A DNA stretch of 45,621 bases from Marinobacter segnicrescens. Lineage in GTDB: Bacteria; Pseudomonadota; Gammaproteobacteria; Pseudomonadales; Oleiphilaceae. This document shows positions 20,104 to 28,618 of the stretch, in pieces. Numbering within the stretch: the stretch's first letter is position 1; every line of letters starts with the position of its first letter. The notes beneath the pieces are model-generated. The model was not told the origin of the DNA and searched no databases. It saw only the letters and a list, made by a program, of their open reading frames with translations. The stretch is taken from the NCBI RefSeq assembly GCF_900111555.1, contig NZ_FOHZ01000022.1, positions 1-45,621 on the forward strand, in the 5' to 3' direction. The position numbers and the translations under genes were made by a program.

Positions 20104-20748
20104 ATGGACAGCAACAAGATAACAGCACTGAAAACTGCCATCCTGGTTCTGCTGGTCAGCGTGCTTGCTGCCTGTGCAGGTATACCGGAAGGCGGTAACA
20201 ACCCGCCGGCGGTGACGGCTGAACCGGAGGACTACCGCATTGGCGTTGGCGACTCGATTTCCATCCACGTGTGGCGTAACCCGGAAGTCTCCAAGTCTGT
20301 GGTGGTTCGGCCCGACGGCAGGATATCCATGCCGCTGATGGGTGACGTGGACGCCGAGGGCATGCGCCCTGAAGAGTTGGCCGATGAAATCGCAGCCGGG
20401 CTCAGTGAGGACATTCGCAGCCCGGTAGTCACCGTGGTGGTGGATAGTCCGGTGAGCTCGGAATATCGCAACCGGGTGCGTATCACCGGCCAGGTGGGCC
20501 AACCAATCTCGGTCCCCTACCGGCAGGGCATGACGGTGCTGGACCTGGTGCTGGAAGCCGGCGGGTTGACGCCGTTCGCCGCTGGCGACCGGGCGGTGAT
20601 GCACCGGCAAACTGGCGACGAGTACGAAAGCTTCGACCTGAACCTGGAAGCGATCCTGGAAGATGGCGACATGCGCACCAATTACACCGTGCAGCCGGGT
20701 GACGTAGTCAGCGTGCCTCGCAAGTCCCTGCTGCGTGGAGAACTCTGA
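20104..20748 (+). CDS. Outer-membrane polysaccharide export lipoprotein (Wza-like)
   Basis: A 214-residue export protein. The signal peptide ends in a lipobox LAAC, with Cys24 as the expected lipidated residue. The polysaccharide export domain begins EDYRIGVGDSISIHVWRNPE, followed by VVRPDGRISMPLMGDV. A single SLBB-type domain (RVRITGQVGQPISVPY...MTVLDLVLEAGGLTPFA) completes it. It is shorter than Escherichia coli Wza and fits the small XrtA-locus export proteins. It would form, or cap, the periplasmic part of the export channel together with the beta-barrel encoded at 23290. Its stop overlaps the next start (TGATG), indicating coupled translation with the chain-length regulator. Confidence 0.93.
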   Translation: MDSNKITALKTAILVLLVSVLAACAGIPEGGNNPPAVTAEPEDYRIGVGDSISIHVWRNPEVSKSVVVRPDGRISMPLMGDVDAEGMRPEELADEIAAGLSEDIRSPVVTVVVDSPVSSEYRNRVRITGQVGQPISVPYRQGMTVLDLVLEAGGLTPFAAGDRAVMHRQTGDEYESFDLNLEAILEDGDMRTNYTVQPGDVVSVPRKSLLRGEL

Positions 20749-22319
20749 TGGACTGGCGGTACATTCTCGATATGATCAATGCGGTAAAGCTGGAGCTTTA
20801 CCGCTATCGGGTGCTTGCCGCCATCATCTTCATGTGTGTGACGGCTGGTGTGCTCGGACTGGGGTATGTCACCCCCAAGACTTACACCTCTGAAGCGCTG
20901 CTGTACGCGGACTCTTCCAGTATCTTGCAGCCGCTGCTGCGAGGAAGTGCGGAGGTGACGCCCATCGACCGGATCAATGAGGCCCGGGAAATGCTGCAGA
21001 GCCGGTCCTATCTGGAGCAGGTCGCGTTTGATGCGGGCATGCTCAACGGTGGTGAAACGGACAGCCAGAAGAGCCAGGTGACCAGCGGATTGAGAAACGC
21101 CCTTAATATGCGAGTGTCCAACCGCAACTTTCTCGAGCTGAGTTATAGCAGCGACAGCCCGGACAAGTCATTCCGCGTACTGAGTGCGGCGCTGAATCGC
21201 TTCGTGGAGCGGACCTCCAGCAAGAAGCGTTCGGAAAGCCAGGGTGCCTACGAATTTATCGATGCACAGGTCAGTACCTATCGTCGCCAGCTTGAAGCGG
21301 CGGAAGAACGGCTGAAGCAATTCCGGCAGGAAAACCAGGATGGCACCACCTCCAATGTCCAGTCACGGATTGAGCGGCTGCGTGGCGACATTGAGAATCT
21401 GAAGCTGGCCATCCAGCAAACTGAGTCCGAGGTGGAGCTTACCTCGGAGCAGCTTACAGAAGAACAGCCCTATCGCACAGTCAGTCGTGGCGGGGGCGGT
21501 TCAGAAGTGGACCGCAAGATTTCCCAGCTCCAGAGTAACTTGTCTGACCTGCGCCTGAGTTATCACGACAGTCATCCTGATATCGTCTCTGTGCTCGGCC
21601 AGCTGGAGGATCTGCGTGAACGCAAGGCCCGTGGTGATGTAGGACAGCGCAGTGCCGGTTCCAGTGAGGTCATTGAGAACCCGGTTTACGAGCAGCTCAG
21701 GCTCAAACTGACAGATGCGCAAACCCGCTTGGAGGTTCAGCGCAATCGGCTGGCTTCCCTCGAAAGATTGCTGGATGGGGCCTTTGAACGAGCAGAAAGG
21801 GTGGCCGCGAACGAAGCGGAACTGGCGGAACTGACCCGGGACTATAACGTTACCAAGAATGTCTACGAAGACATGCTGGAGCGGCGGGAGAAAGCCCGCC
21901 TGTCCATGACCCTGGACGTGGAAGGCCAGGGCGTCAGTTACCGGATCCAGGAGCCGGCATCCTACCCGACTCGCTGGGACGGGTTGCAGTTACACCAGGT
22001 GGGCATGGCAGGACCCTTCCTCGGTGGCACCATGGTGCTGGGCCTGTTGGTGGCGCTGGTGATGTTCGACAACCGGGTTCGCTCAAGTCGCACCCTGTTG
22101 ACTCAGTTGCCGGCTGATATCCCGGTCCTGGCCTCTATTCCTCACTATTCCAGTCGGTGGAAAGAGCGGTTTCTGCGCAAGGACACGCTTTTCATTCTGT
22201 TCCTGTTGGCGATCTTTATGGCGGGATACCTGGCCGTACTGGTATTCAGCGTCCTGGGTATTACGCCGCAACAGATCATCAACACACTCACCGGTATTTT
22301 TGCCGGTCAGGGCGGTTAG
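20748..22319 (+). CDS. Polysaccharide chain-length determinant (Wzz/GumC-like), XrtA-locus type
   Basis: A 523-residue polysaccharide co-polymerase of the inner membrane. One membrane helix lies at residues 21-41 and another near 420-440. A third hydrophobic segment is seen near 480-503 (LFILFLLAIFMAGYLAVLVF), consistent with the extended C-terminus of PEP-CTERM-type chain-length proteins. The periplasmic part is long and coiled-coil rich, with many Glu/Arg/Gln heptads between about 165 and 390. It should set polymer length and link the inner-membrane polymerase to the export lipoprotein. The kinase-like protein encoded next would be its usual cytoplasmic partner. Confidence 0.92.
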   Translation: MDWRYILDMINAVKLELYRYRVLAAIIFMCVTAGVLGLGYVTPKTYTSEALLYADSSSILQPLLRGSAEVTPIDRINEAREMLQSRSYLEQVAFDAGMLNGGETDSQKSQVTSGLRNALNMRVSNRNFLELSYSSDSPDKSFRVLSAALNRFVERTSSKKRSESQGAYEFIDAQVSTYRRQLEAAEERLKQFRQENQDGTTSNVQSRIERLRGDIENLKLAIQQTESEVELTSEQLTEEQPYRTVSRGGGGSEVDRKISQLQSNLSDLRLSYHDSHPDIVSVLGQLEDLRERKARGDVGQRSAGSSEVIENPVYEQLRLKLTDAQTRLEVQRNRLASLERLLDGAFERAERVAANEAELAELTRDYNVTKNVYEDMLERREKARLSMTLDVEGQGVSYRIQEPASYPTRWDGLQLHQVGMAGPFLGGTMVLGLLVALVMFDNRVRSSRTLLTQLPADIPVLASIPHYSSRWKERFLRKDTLFILFLLAIFMAGYLAVLVFSVLGITPQQIINTLTGIFAGQGG

Positions 22320-22324
22320 TCTTC

Positions 22325-23293
22325 ATGGACAATAACAAACTCTATAACGCGCTGCTGAAAACCCAGGAACGCCAGAAAGCTGAGCAGGCTGCACACCCTC
22401 ACTCGGTAGCGGAGGGCGATCATGCCGAGCAGGGCCCGGAGCAGACCGCCAATGGTTCGCGCCTGGAGTCAGCCTTCCTCAAGGAAGCCTGGAAGGAGCA
22501 GCAGCGACATTCAAGACAGGTGGAGTCCGAGGCGCAACCGGTTGCTGATGCTCATCCCAACTGGACCATGGTGGAGGAGTCGGCGAAAGAGCATCCGCCG
22601 TCAATCTACGATTCGTCCATCTCCCTGGACCTGATCAATAATCCGCGCCCATGGTCCGTTGAGGAGCTTCAGCAGCGAAAGATTATCTATCCCGGAATGT
22701 CGAACAAGGCCATCCTGGATGCCTTCCGGGAAGTGCGGATCAAGTTGCGGGACCGGGCCGGCGCAGTGAATTTCTCGGTACTGGTTTCTTCCCTCGGGAA
22801 CGCCGACAACTCGGCACTGACCGCCTATAACCTGGCAGCCACCTTTGCCATGGACGCCCATAGTTCCGCCTTGCTGGTCGACTGCAACCCCTGGGACAGT
22901 GACCTCGACCACCTGGTCTCATCGTCTATGGCCCAGGGCGTCACCGACTATGTGGCAGACAAATCCGTCAAGGTGAAGGATATCATCTACCCCAGTGGTA
23001 TCGACCGGCTCAGCGTGGTGCCGCCGGGCACCCTGGCCAGTTCGGCCGTGGAGTTGTTCTCGGCGGTGCGCATGCGGGACCTGATGGGTGAGCTGAAAAG
23101 CCGCTACCCGGACCGCTTCCTGATCATCAACGCACCGCCGCTCAAGGCCAGCACCGAAGCCCATATACTGGTGCGCTATGCCAATCAGGTGGTGCTGGGC
23201 GTACCGTTCGGCGAAGTGACTCCGGAAGAGATTGTCAGCTCGGTTGAAACCCTCGGGTCCGAGAAATTCTCTGGTCTGATTTTCCAGCAATGA
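22325..23293 (+). CDS. Degenerate tyrosine autokinase-like (BY-kinase) protein of the polysaccharide locus
   Basis: A 322-residue protein with the fold signatures and genomic position of the XrtA-locus tyrosine autokinase, but with key ATP-binding residues missing. The P-loop position reads VSSLGNADNSALTAYNLA (residues 154-171), without the GxxGxGK[T/S] motif. Walker A' survives partly (ALLVDCNPWD, 182-191). Walker B is FLIINAPPL (265-273), with Asn where the catalytic Asp is expected. There is no tyrosine cluster at the C-terminus. The N-terminal 100 residues are polar and probably disordered. It starts five bases after the chain-length gene. I read it as a pseudokinase that could still act structurally on the co-polymerase; activity is unlikely but untested. 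Confidence 0.8.
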   Translation: MDNNKLYNALLKTQERQKAEQAAHPHSVAEGDHAEQGPEQTANGSRLESAFLKEAWKEQQRHSRQVESEAQPVADAHPNWTMVEESAKEHPPSIYDSSISLDLINNPRPWSVEELQQRKIIYPGMSNKAILDAFREVRIKLRDRAGAVNFSVLVSSLGNADNSALTAYNLAATFAMDAHSSALLVDCNPWDSDLDHLVSSSMAQGVTDYVADKSVKVKDIIYPSGIDRLSVVPPGTLASSAVELFSAVRMRDLMGELKSRYPDRFLIINAPPLKASTEAHILVRYANQVVLGVPFGEVTPEEIVSSVETLGSEKFSGLIFQQ

Positions 23294-24606
23294 GGTGGGC
23301 CATGGACGTAGCCTTTCGCAAGCCATCGGCCGGGGGCATCGTAATTCCACTGCTGGTGGCGGTTGTCACTTCTGGTCCGGCCCGGGCTGAGGAAATCAGT
23401 TACACCGCCACCACAACTGTATTTACTGATATAACCCACACTGAGCGGGATTCCCAAACGGATACCCGGGGAGGTGCCGGGGTCAGTGGGAACGTGGGTG
23501 CCAACTGGCTGTCTGGCCCCCACCGGTTAAATGCGCTCTACGGTGGAACCCTCGAAACGGAACGCAGCAGCCTGGCGACAGGTGACCGAGACAACCTGTC
23601 AGTCCGTGGTTCTTCCCGCTACAACTTCTACCAGCCTGGCGGTCGTTTTGACTTCAACGCCGGCCACACCATTCGCTCGGTTCGCAATGACACCGGCTTT
23701 ACCCTGGATGACTCAGCCTATGACACCCAGAACGCCGTTAATGCAGGCGCCGGTGTCATGTTCTATCCCGGCGAGCTGACCACCCTTCGTCTGGGTGGCC
23801 AGGCCGCGAAAACCTGGGCCGAAGACGATGTTCAGGACGGTGAATCCCAGAGCGTTCAAGCCAACCTTTCGCGGCAAGTCTCTGAACGCAGCACCGTGTC
23901 CCTTACGGGCCGCAGGGCCTGGGAGCATGAGGAGGATCTGGACATCACCCTGGACTCCGCTTCGGTGGGCCTGGATACCCTTCTTGAGAACGGCAGCTTC
24001 TCTGCGAGCGTCGGAGTCTCCCGTGCCGAAAGTGACGACTTTGAAAACGATGCCGTCATTGGCTCCATTGCTCGCCAGTGGCAGACCTCCCTCACCAGCA
24101 CGCGCGTCAGCTATGACCGCACCCAGAGCAGTACCCTGCTGGACCTGGCACTGGCGCCGATTCCGGAGCTGGGCATTGAAGACGAGTTTTCAGTCCGGGT
24201 CCAGGGGGTGACGCTGAATGACACCGTCACCCTGGCCCACAGTACCCAGCGCTTGTGCGACCTGTGTACCCTGAATTTTATCGTTCGGGGCAGTGAAGAA
24301 GAAAACGTGCAGACGGGCGAAGAGACCTGGGAATACCTGGCCGGCGCCGGCCTGAGGCTGGCGGTCACAGAAGACAAAAATGTTAGCTTTAATTACCGCT
24401 GGCAGGGCGATGCGCTCGAAGAGCGCAGCTCCATCGACGATGAAAGGCACCAGTTTACGGTGACCTACCGTCATCAACTGACGGACCTGGCCTCCTGGGG
24501 CGCGGCCTTCGACTCCGCCTTTACCCGGGGTCTGACCGACCAGGACCGCTACCAGGCCCGGGTGTTCTTCACCCTGGGCTGGGACGGCATGGAAAGGGCC
24601 TGGTAG
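23290..24606 (+). CDS. Outer-membrane beta-barrel protein, XrtA/PEP-CTERM-locus type
   Basis: A 438-residue exported protein. A hydrophobic signal segment (IVIPLLVAVVTSGPARA) ends before EEISYTATTT. The rest is made of alternating polar/hydrophobic strands with many Gly, Asp, Ser and Thr and ends in an aromatic residue, FFTLGWDGMERAW, as outer-membrane barrels do. It matches the family of uncharacterised TIGR03016-type proteins found in these loci, thought to be the outer-membrane porin or scaffold for polymer export. The ATG overlaps the preceding stop (ATGA). A second in-frame ATG at 23302 is a possible alternative start. Function is inferred from position and fold. Confidence 0.82.
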   Translation: MRWAMDVAFRKPSAGGIVIPLLVAVVTSGPARAEEISYTATTTVFTDITHTERDSQTDTRGGAGVSGNVGANWLSGPHRLNALYGGTLETERSSLATGDRDNLSVRGSSRYNFYQPGGRFDFNAGHTIRSVRNDTGFTLDDSAYDTQNAVNAGAGVMFYPGELTTLRLGGQAAKTWAEDDVQDGESQSVQANLSRQVSERSTVSLTGRRAWEHEEDLDITLDSASVGLDTLLENGSFSASVGVSRAESDDFENDAVIGSIARQWQTSLTSTRVSYDRTQSSTLLDLALAPIPELGIEDEFSVRVQGVTLNDTVTLAHSTQRLCDLCTLNFIVRGSEEENVQTGEETWEYLAGAGLRLAVTEDKNVSFNYRWQGDALEERSSIDDERHQFTVTYRHQLTDLASWGAAFDSAFTRGLTDQDRYQARVFFTLGWDGMERAW

Positions 24607-24642
24607 CACCGCCACGCCACCGATAAGAACAGGGAAGACGCT

Positions 24643-25638
24643 GTGTTCGAAAACAGACAAACCATCCAGTTGCCGGCGGATACGCCGGCGCAGCTGATTG
24701 TGGTGATCGACACCGAAGAGGAGTTCGACTGGAATGCCGAGCCGGATCCCCAAGCTACTTCTGTCACCGCCATGGACCATATCAACCGTGCCCAGGATAT
24801 TTTCAATGAGTACGGTATCGCGCCCTGCTATGTGGTGGACTATTCCATTGCCAGCCAGGCCCGCAGTGTTACGCCCCTGAAAGCATATCTTGATGCGGGG
24901 CAGTGTGAGATCGGTGCACACCTTCACCCTTGGGTGAACCCGCCTGTGGAAGAGACCCTGTCCCGTTCCAATATGTATCCCGGCAACCTGCCGGAACCCC
25001 TGGAGCGAGAGAAGCTCACGCGGCTTCGTGACACCATCGCCGAGAATTTCGGCGCAGCACCACGCATCTACAAGGCAGGCCGGTACGGTTACGGACCCAA
25101 CACCACGGCCATCCTCAATGACCTGGGGTTCGACATTGACCTGTCGGTATGCCCACCGCTCGATGCCCGTGGTGACGGCGGGCCGGACTACCGCTACTAC
25201 GACGCCGGGCCGTTCTGGTATGGCCCGTCGGACAAGCGCATCCTGGAGTTGCCGGTGACCGGTGGATTCGTGGGCTGGGCTGGCAAGCTGGCACCGCCGG
25301 TATTCGACCTGGCCATGGCCTTCCGCAAGCTGAAGGCACCGGGGGTGCTTTCACGGCTGGGCATGGTGGATCGGTTGATGCTCTCCCCGGAAGGATTCCC
25401 AACTGCAGAGCACATCAAGCTGACCCGGGACCTGTACCGCCGTGGCGTGCGCACCTTTACCTGGAGCTTCCACAGCCCCAGCGTCGTGCCCGGCCACACC
25501 AGTTATGTGCAGAACGAACAGCAGCTGTCGGACTTTCTCGATTCGTTCCGCCGGTTCTTTGATTTCTTTTTTAACGAACTGGGTGGGCAGGCTTCGACCC
25601 CCACCCGGCTCAAGTCGCATATGGAGAAGTTTGCATGA
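24643..25638 (+). CDS. Polysaccharide deacetylase-like protein (WalW type)
   Basis: A 331-residue NodB-fold protein starting at GTG. Motifs seen are IVVIDTEEEFDW (residues 20-31, metal site), CEIGAHLHPWVNPP (near 90, His-x-His metal ligands), YKAGRYGYGPNT and TFTWSFHSPSVVPGHTSYV. These match the WalW-like deacetylase subgroup often found in exopolysaccharide loci. It has no signal peptide. It is the second deacetylase of the locus and is only distantly similar to the one at 17428, so the two should act on different sugars or steps. Its stop overlaps the start of the carbamoyltransferase gene (ATGA), suggesting a shared modification step. Confidence 0.85.
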   Translation: MFENRQTIQLPADTPAQLIVVIDTEEEFDWNAEPDPQATSVTAMDHINRAQDIFNEYGIAPCYVVDYSIASQARSVTPLKAYLDAGQCEIGAHLHPWVNPPVEETLSRSNMYPGNLPEPLEREKLTRLRDTIAENFGAAPRIYKAGRYGYGPNTTAILNDLGFDIDLSVCPPLDARGDGGPDYRYYDAGPFWYGPSDKRILELPVTGGFVGWAGKLAPPVFDLAMAFRKLKAPGVLSRLGMVDRLMLSPEGFPTAEHIKLTRDLYRRGVRTFTWSFHSPSVVPGHTSYVQNEQQLSDFLDSFRRFFDFFFNELGGQASTPTRLKSHMEKFA

Positions 25639-27461
25639 GAGTGCTTGGTATTTCGCCACTGGACAAGGACTCAACAGTCTCGATCGTGGAAGACGGTGAG
25701 ATCCTGTTCGCCGCCGGCGAGGAGCGGTTTTCCCGGGTCAAACAGCAGGACGGCTTTCCGCAACTGGCGCTGGAAAAGGCGCTGGAATATACCGGCAGCA
25801 AGATGAGCGACTTTGACCAGGTCTGCTACCCGTTCCTGACCTGGGAGAACGAGGCCAAGCTCTTCAATCAGAACCTGGAGGACGAACGCCAGTTTATCCG
25901 CAACTTTGAGCCGGCGGACCTGAACCGGCAGATCAAGGAAGCCCTGACCAGGGTGCCGGATCGTAATGAGCCGATCCATGGCCTGGAACACCCCAACGCC
26001 ATCATGGAGAAGGGCTTTCTGCACAGCTCTTACTATTCCATGGCAGGGGCCCAGCGACTGGCTTCCAATAATGCCGCAATTAAAGGCTCTCGCCATTGGG
26101 GCGAAGGCGCGACTGAATCCTTTCAGAGGTGGGAACAGTCACTGACTCAGGGCCTTCGCGCGATGGGCTGGGAAAAACCGGTGAAGCGCATGGACCACCA
26201 CCTGTCCCATGCGGCGAACAGTTACCTGGCCAGCGGATTTGAGCGAGCCCTGTGTATCACCTTGGACGGCTATGGCTCAGGCCTTGCCGGCTCTGCCAGT
26301 GAAGCCCGGGATGGCAAGATCCACCGGTTACACGGCATCAGCTACCCCAACTCCCTGGGTACCCTGTATGAGCACGTCACCTCCAGCCTTGGTTTCAAAC
26401 CGAGCCGGCATGAAGGCAAGATTGTCGGCCTGGCGTCCTACGGCGATCCATCGATCCTGGGCGACATCCTACTCAGCCGTATCCAGCAGGAACCGGGCGA
26501 TTACCGGATCTATGAAGCCAACAACGTCTTCTTTTCCCGTTACCTGGCGTCCAAGTTCCCGAAGATCGACGTGGCTGCTGCCTATCAGCATGCCCTGGAG
26601 GTGGTGGCCACCAATTACGTACGTTACTGGGTCGAGAAAACCGGTATCGACACGGTTGTGCTTTCCGGTGGCGTCACGGCCAACGTCAAGCTGAACCAGC
26701 GTATCTTCGAGATTGAAGGCGTTAACCATATCTTCGTCTACCCAAACATGGGTGACGGCGGCTGCGGTACCGGCGCGGCCCTTTACCATTGTTGGCCCGG
26801 TGGCGTTAAGGACTCCATATCCAGCGCCTATTTTGGCCCGGACTACAGCGAAGCTGAGATCGCCGCTGAACTGGAAGCCGAGGGTCTTGAATACACCCGT
26901 CCCAACAACCTGGCGGCAGAAGTCGCGTCGCTGATCCATAGCGGAGAAGTGGTCGCCCGCTTTGACGGTCGTATGGAATACGGCCCCCGGGCCCTGGGCA
27001 ACCGCTCGATCCTTTACCACGCCCGGGAGCCGGAGGTTAACCAGTGGCTGAACAAGCGCCTGGGTCGCACCGAGTTCATGCCGTTCGCACCGGTAACGCT
27101 CTATGAAGCCAGGGAGAAGTGCTACCACAATATCCGGGGTGCCGAGCACAGCGCCGAGTTCATGACCATTACCTTCGACTGCACCGAGTTCATGCGGGAG
27201 AACTGCCCGGCAGCGGTGCACGTGGACGGCACCGCACGGCCCCAGCTGGTCCAGCGTGAGGTCAACCCGGGTTATTACGACATCCTCAAGGAATACGAGA
27301 AGATCAGCGGTATTCCGAGCCTGATCAATACCAGCTTCAATATGCACGAGGAGCCCATCGTTAACACGCCGCACGATGCGGTGCGGGCATTCGTACAGGG
27401 GGCGTTGGATTACCTTGCCATTGGGCCCTTCCTGGTCAAGCAGCCGAACCCGGCCCACTGA
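25635..27461 (+). CDS. Carbamoyltransferase (NodU/TobZ family)
   Basis: A 608-residue enzyme predicted to move a carbamoyl group from carbamoyl phosphate, through a carbamoyl-adenylate, to a hydroxyl of a sugar. The N-terminal Kae1-like domain starts MRVLGISPLDKDSTVSIV and AAGEERFSRVK. It has the metal-binding HHLSHAANSYLASG (188-201), DGYGSG (211-216), VVLSGGVTANVKLNQRI and MEYGPRALGNRSIL. The C-terminal domain includes INTSFNMHEEPIVNTP. It has full length for the family. It is flanked by a deacetylase and two acyl-transferase-like genes, so the target is probably the repeat-unit sugar. The carAB genes that make carbamoyl phosphate happen to lie 10 kb upstream. Confidence 0.92.
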   Translation: MRVLGISPLDKDSTVSIVEDGEILFAAGEERFSRVKQQDGFPQLALEKALEYTGSKMSDFDQVCYPFLTWENEAKLFNQNLEDERQFIRNFEPADLNRQIKEALTRVPDRNEPIHGLEHPNAIMEKGFLHSSYYSMAGAQRLASNNAAIKGSRHWGEGATESFQRWEQSLTQGLRAMGWEKPVKRMDHHLSHAANSYLASGFERALCITLDGYGSGLAGSASEARDGKIHRLHGISYPNSLGTLYEHVTSSLGFKPSRHEGKIVGLASYGDPSILGDILLSRIQQEPGDYRIYEANNVFFSRYLASKFPKIDVAAAYQHALEVVATNYVRYWVEKTGIDTVVLSGGVTANVKLNQRIFEIEGVNHIFVYPNMGDGGCGTGAALYHCWPGGVKDSISSAYFGPDYSEAEIAAELEAEGLEYTRPNNLAAEVASLIHSGEVVARFDGRMEYGPRALGNRSILYHAREPEVNQWLNKRLGRTEFMPFAPVTLYEAREKCYHNIRGAEHSAEFMTITFDCTEFMRENCPAAVHVDGTARPQLVQREVNPGYYDILKEYEKISGIPSLINTSFNMHEEPIVNTPHDAVRAFVQGALDYLAIGPFLVKQPNPAH

Positions 27462-27490
27462 TCTTACACGGCGGGCGGAGCAGGACGCTG

Positions 27491-28618
27491 ATGACGACAG
27501 GCAAGCTGGAAGTAAGCCAGCAGGCGGTAACCAAACCGGAGCAACTGCGGGCCGAGTGGGAGGACCTGGAAAGCCGGTCCGCGCCCACGGTATTCCTGTC
27601 CTGGCAGTGGCTAGGACACTGGCTGGAAGTGTACGAGCCGGATGTGCGGGTGCTGAGAGTGACCGAAAACGGCCGGTTGATTGGCCTTGGCATGGTGGTG
27701 GCGTCTGACGAGCGGCGCCACGGTTTACTTCGCTCCCGGTGTTTGCGTCTGCACCAGACCGGCAGCAGGGTGCTGGACCAGATCTGGATCGAGTACAACG
27801 GTTTTCTGGCGGAGCATGGCCGTGACCGGGACGTGTCCTCGGCCTGTCTGAAGTTCCTGGAGGCCCAGCGGGATAGCTGGGATGAGTTTGTGGTGGGCGC
27901 CATTGATGCAGACGAGGCGGACTTTTACGCCCGTACCATGGGCCTGTTCAAACACGTTCGCTGGGAGGCTCCCTGCTATGGCGTAGACCTGGACCAGTTA
28001 CGGCGCAGTGGCCGGCATTACCTGGACACCCTGTCCCGCAATACCCGGTACCAGATCAACCGGGCTCATCGCCTCTACGAAGAGCGGGGGCCGGTGGAAC
28101 TGATCCGGCCCGACAATGTGGACGAGGCGTTGGCGGTCTTTGACAGCATCGGGCCTCGTCACCTGGAGCGCTGGGGCAGTGGGCCCGACCAGAGTGGCTT
28201 TGCCAACCCGGACTTTGTCCGCTTTCACCGCAGCCTGATCCGCAGCCAGTGGCCGGAAGGTGGGGTAGACCTGGTATCAGTAAGGGCAGGGGACGATGTA
28301 ATTGCCTCTTTTTACAACCTGCTGCACAACCAGGTGGTGTACTTCTATCTGGGTGGCATGATGACGGAAGCCGACAATAAGCTGAAACCGGGTTTGCTGG
28401 GGCACAGCCTGTGTATCGAAGACTACCGGCAGCATGGCTTTCACTATTATGACTTCATGGGCGGTGACGAACGTTACAAGTCCAACCTGGGTGAGTGTCA
28501 CCGGCAACTGGTACAGGTTGCCCTGCAGCGGCCCCGTTTCAAACTGAAACTTGAGAACGCCCTGCGGGAAGCCAAGCACCACTGGCTGGGGGAGCCCGGA
28601 GCTGGTTATGGGCGCTGA
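27491..28618 (+). CDS. GNAT/BcsL-CelD-like acyltransferase
   Basis: A 375-residue cytoplasmic protein with two GNAT-like halves, like the Acetyltransf_6 / CelD group found in cellulose and exopolysaccharide loci. Features are VFLSWQWLGHWLEVYEP near the N-terminus, the basic YLDTLSRNTRYQINRAHRLY in the middle and FHYYDFMGGDERYKSNLGEC near the end, the conserved C-terminal motif of the group. It probably acylates an amino sugar; donor and acceptor are unknown. The start has an AGGA site seven bases upstream. The 3' end overlaps the start of the next, related gene. The pair may have arisen by old duplication. Confidence 0.82.
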   Translation: MTTGKLEVSQQAVTKPEQLRAEWEDLESRSAPTVFLSWQWLGHWLEVYEPDVRVLRVTENGRLIGLGMVVASDERRHGLLRSRCLRLHQTGSRVLDQIWIEYNGFLAEHGRDRDVSSACLKFLEAQRDSWDEFVVGAIDADEADFYARTMGLFKHVRWEAPCYGVDLDQLRRSGRHYLDTLSRNTRYQINRAHRLYEERGPVELIRPDNVDEALAVFDSIGPRHLERWGSGPDQSGFANPDFVRFHRSLIRSQWPEGGVDLVSVRAGDDVIASFYNLLHNQVVYFYLGGMMTEADNKLKPGLLGHSLCIEDYRQHGFHYYDFMGGDERYKSNLGECHRQLVQVALQRPRFKLKLENALREAKHHWLGEPGAGYGR

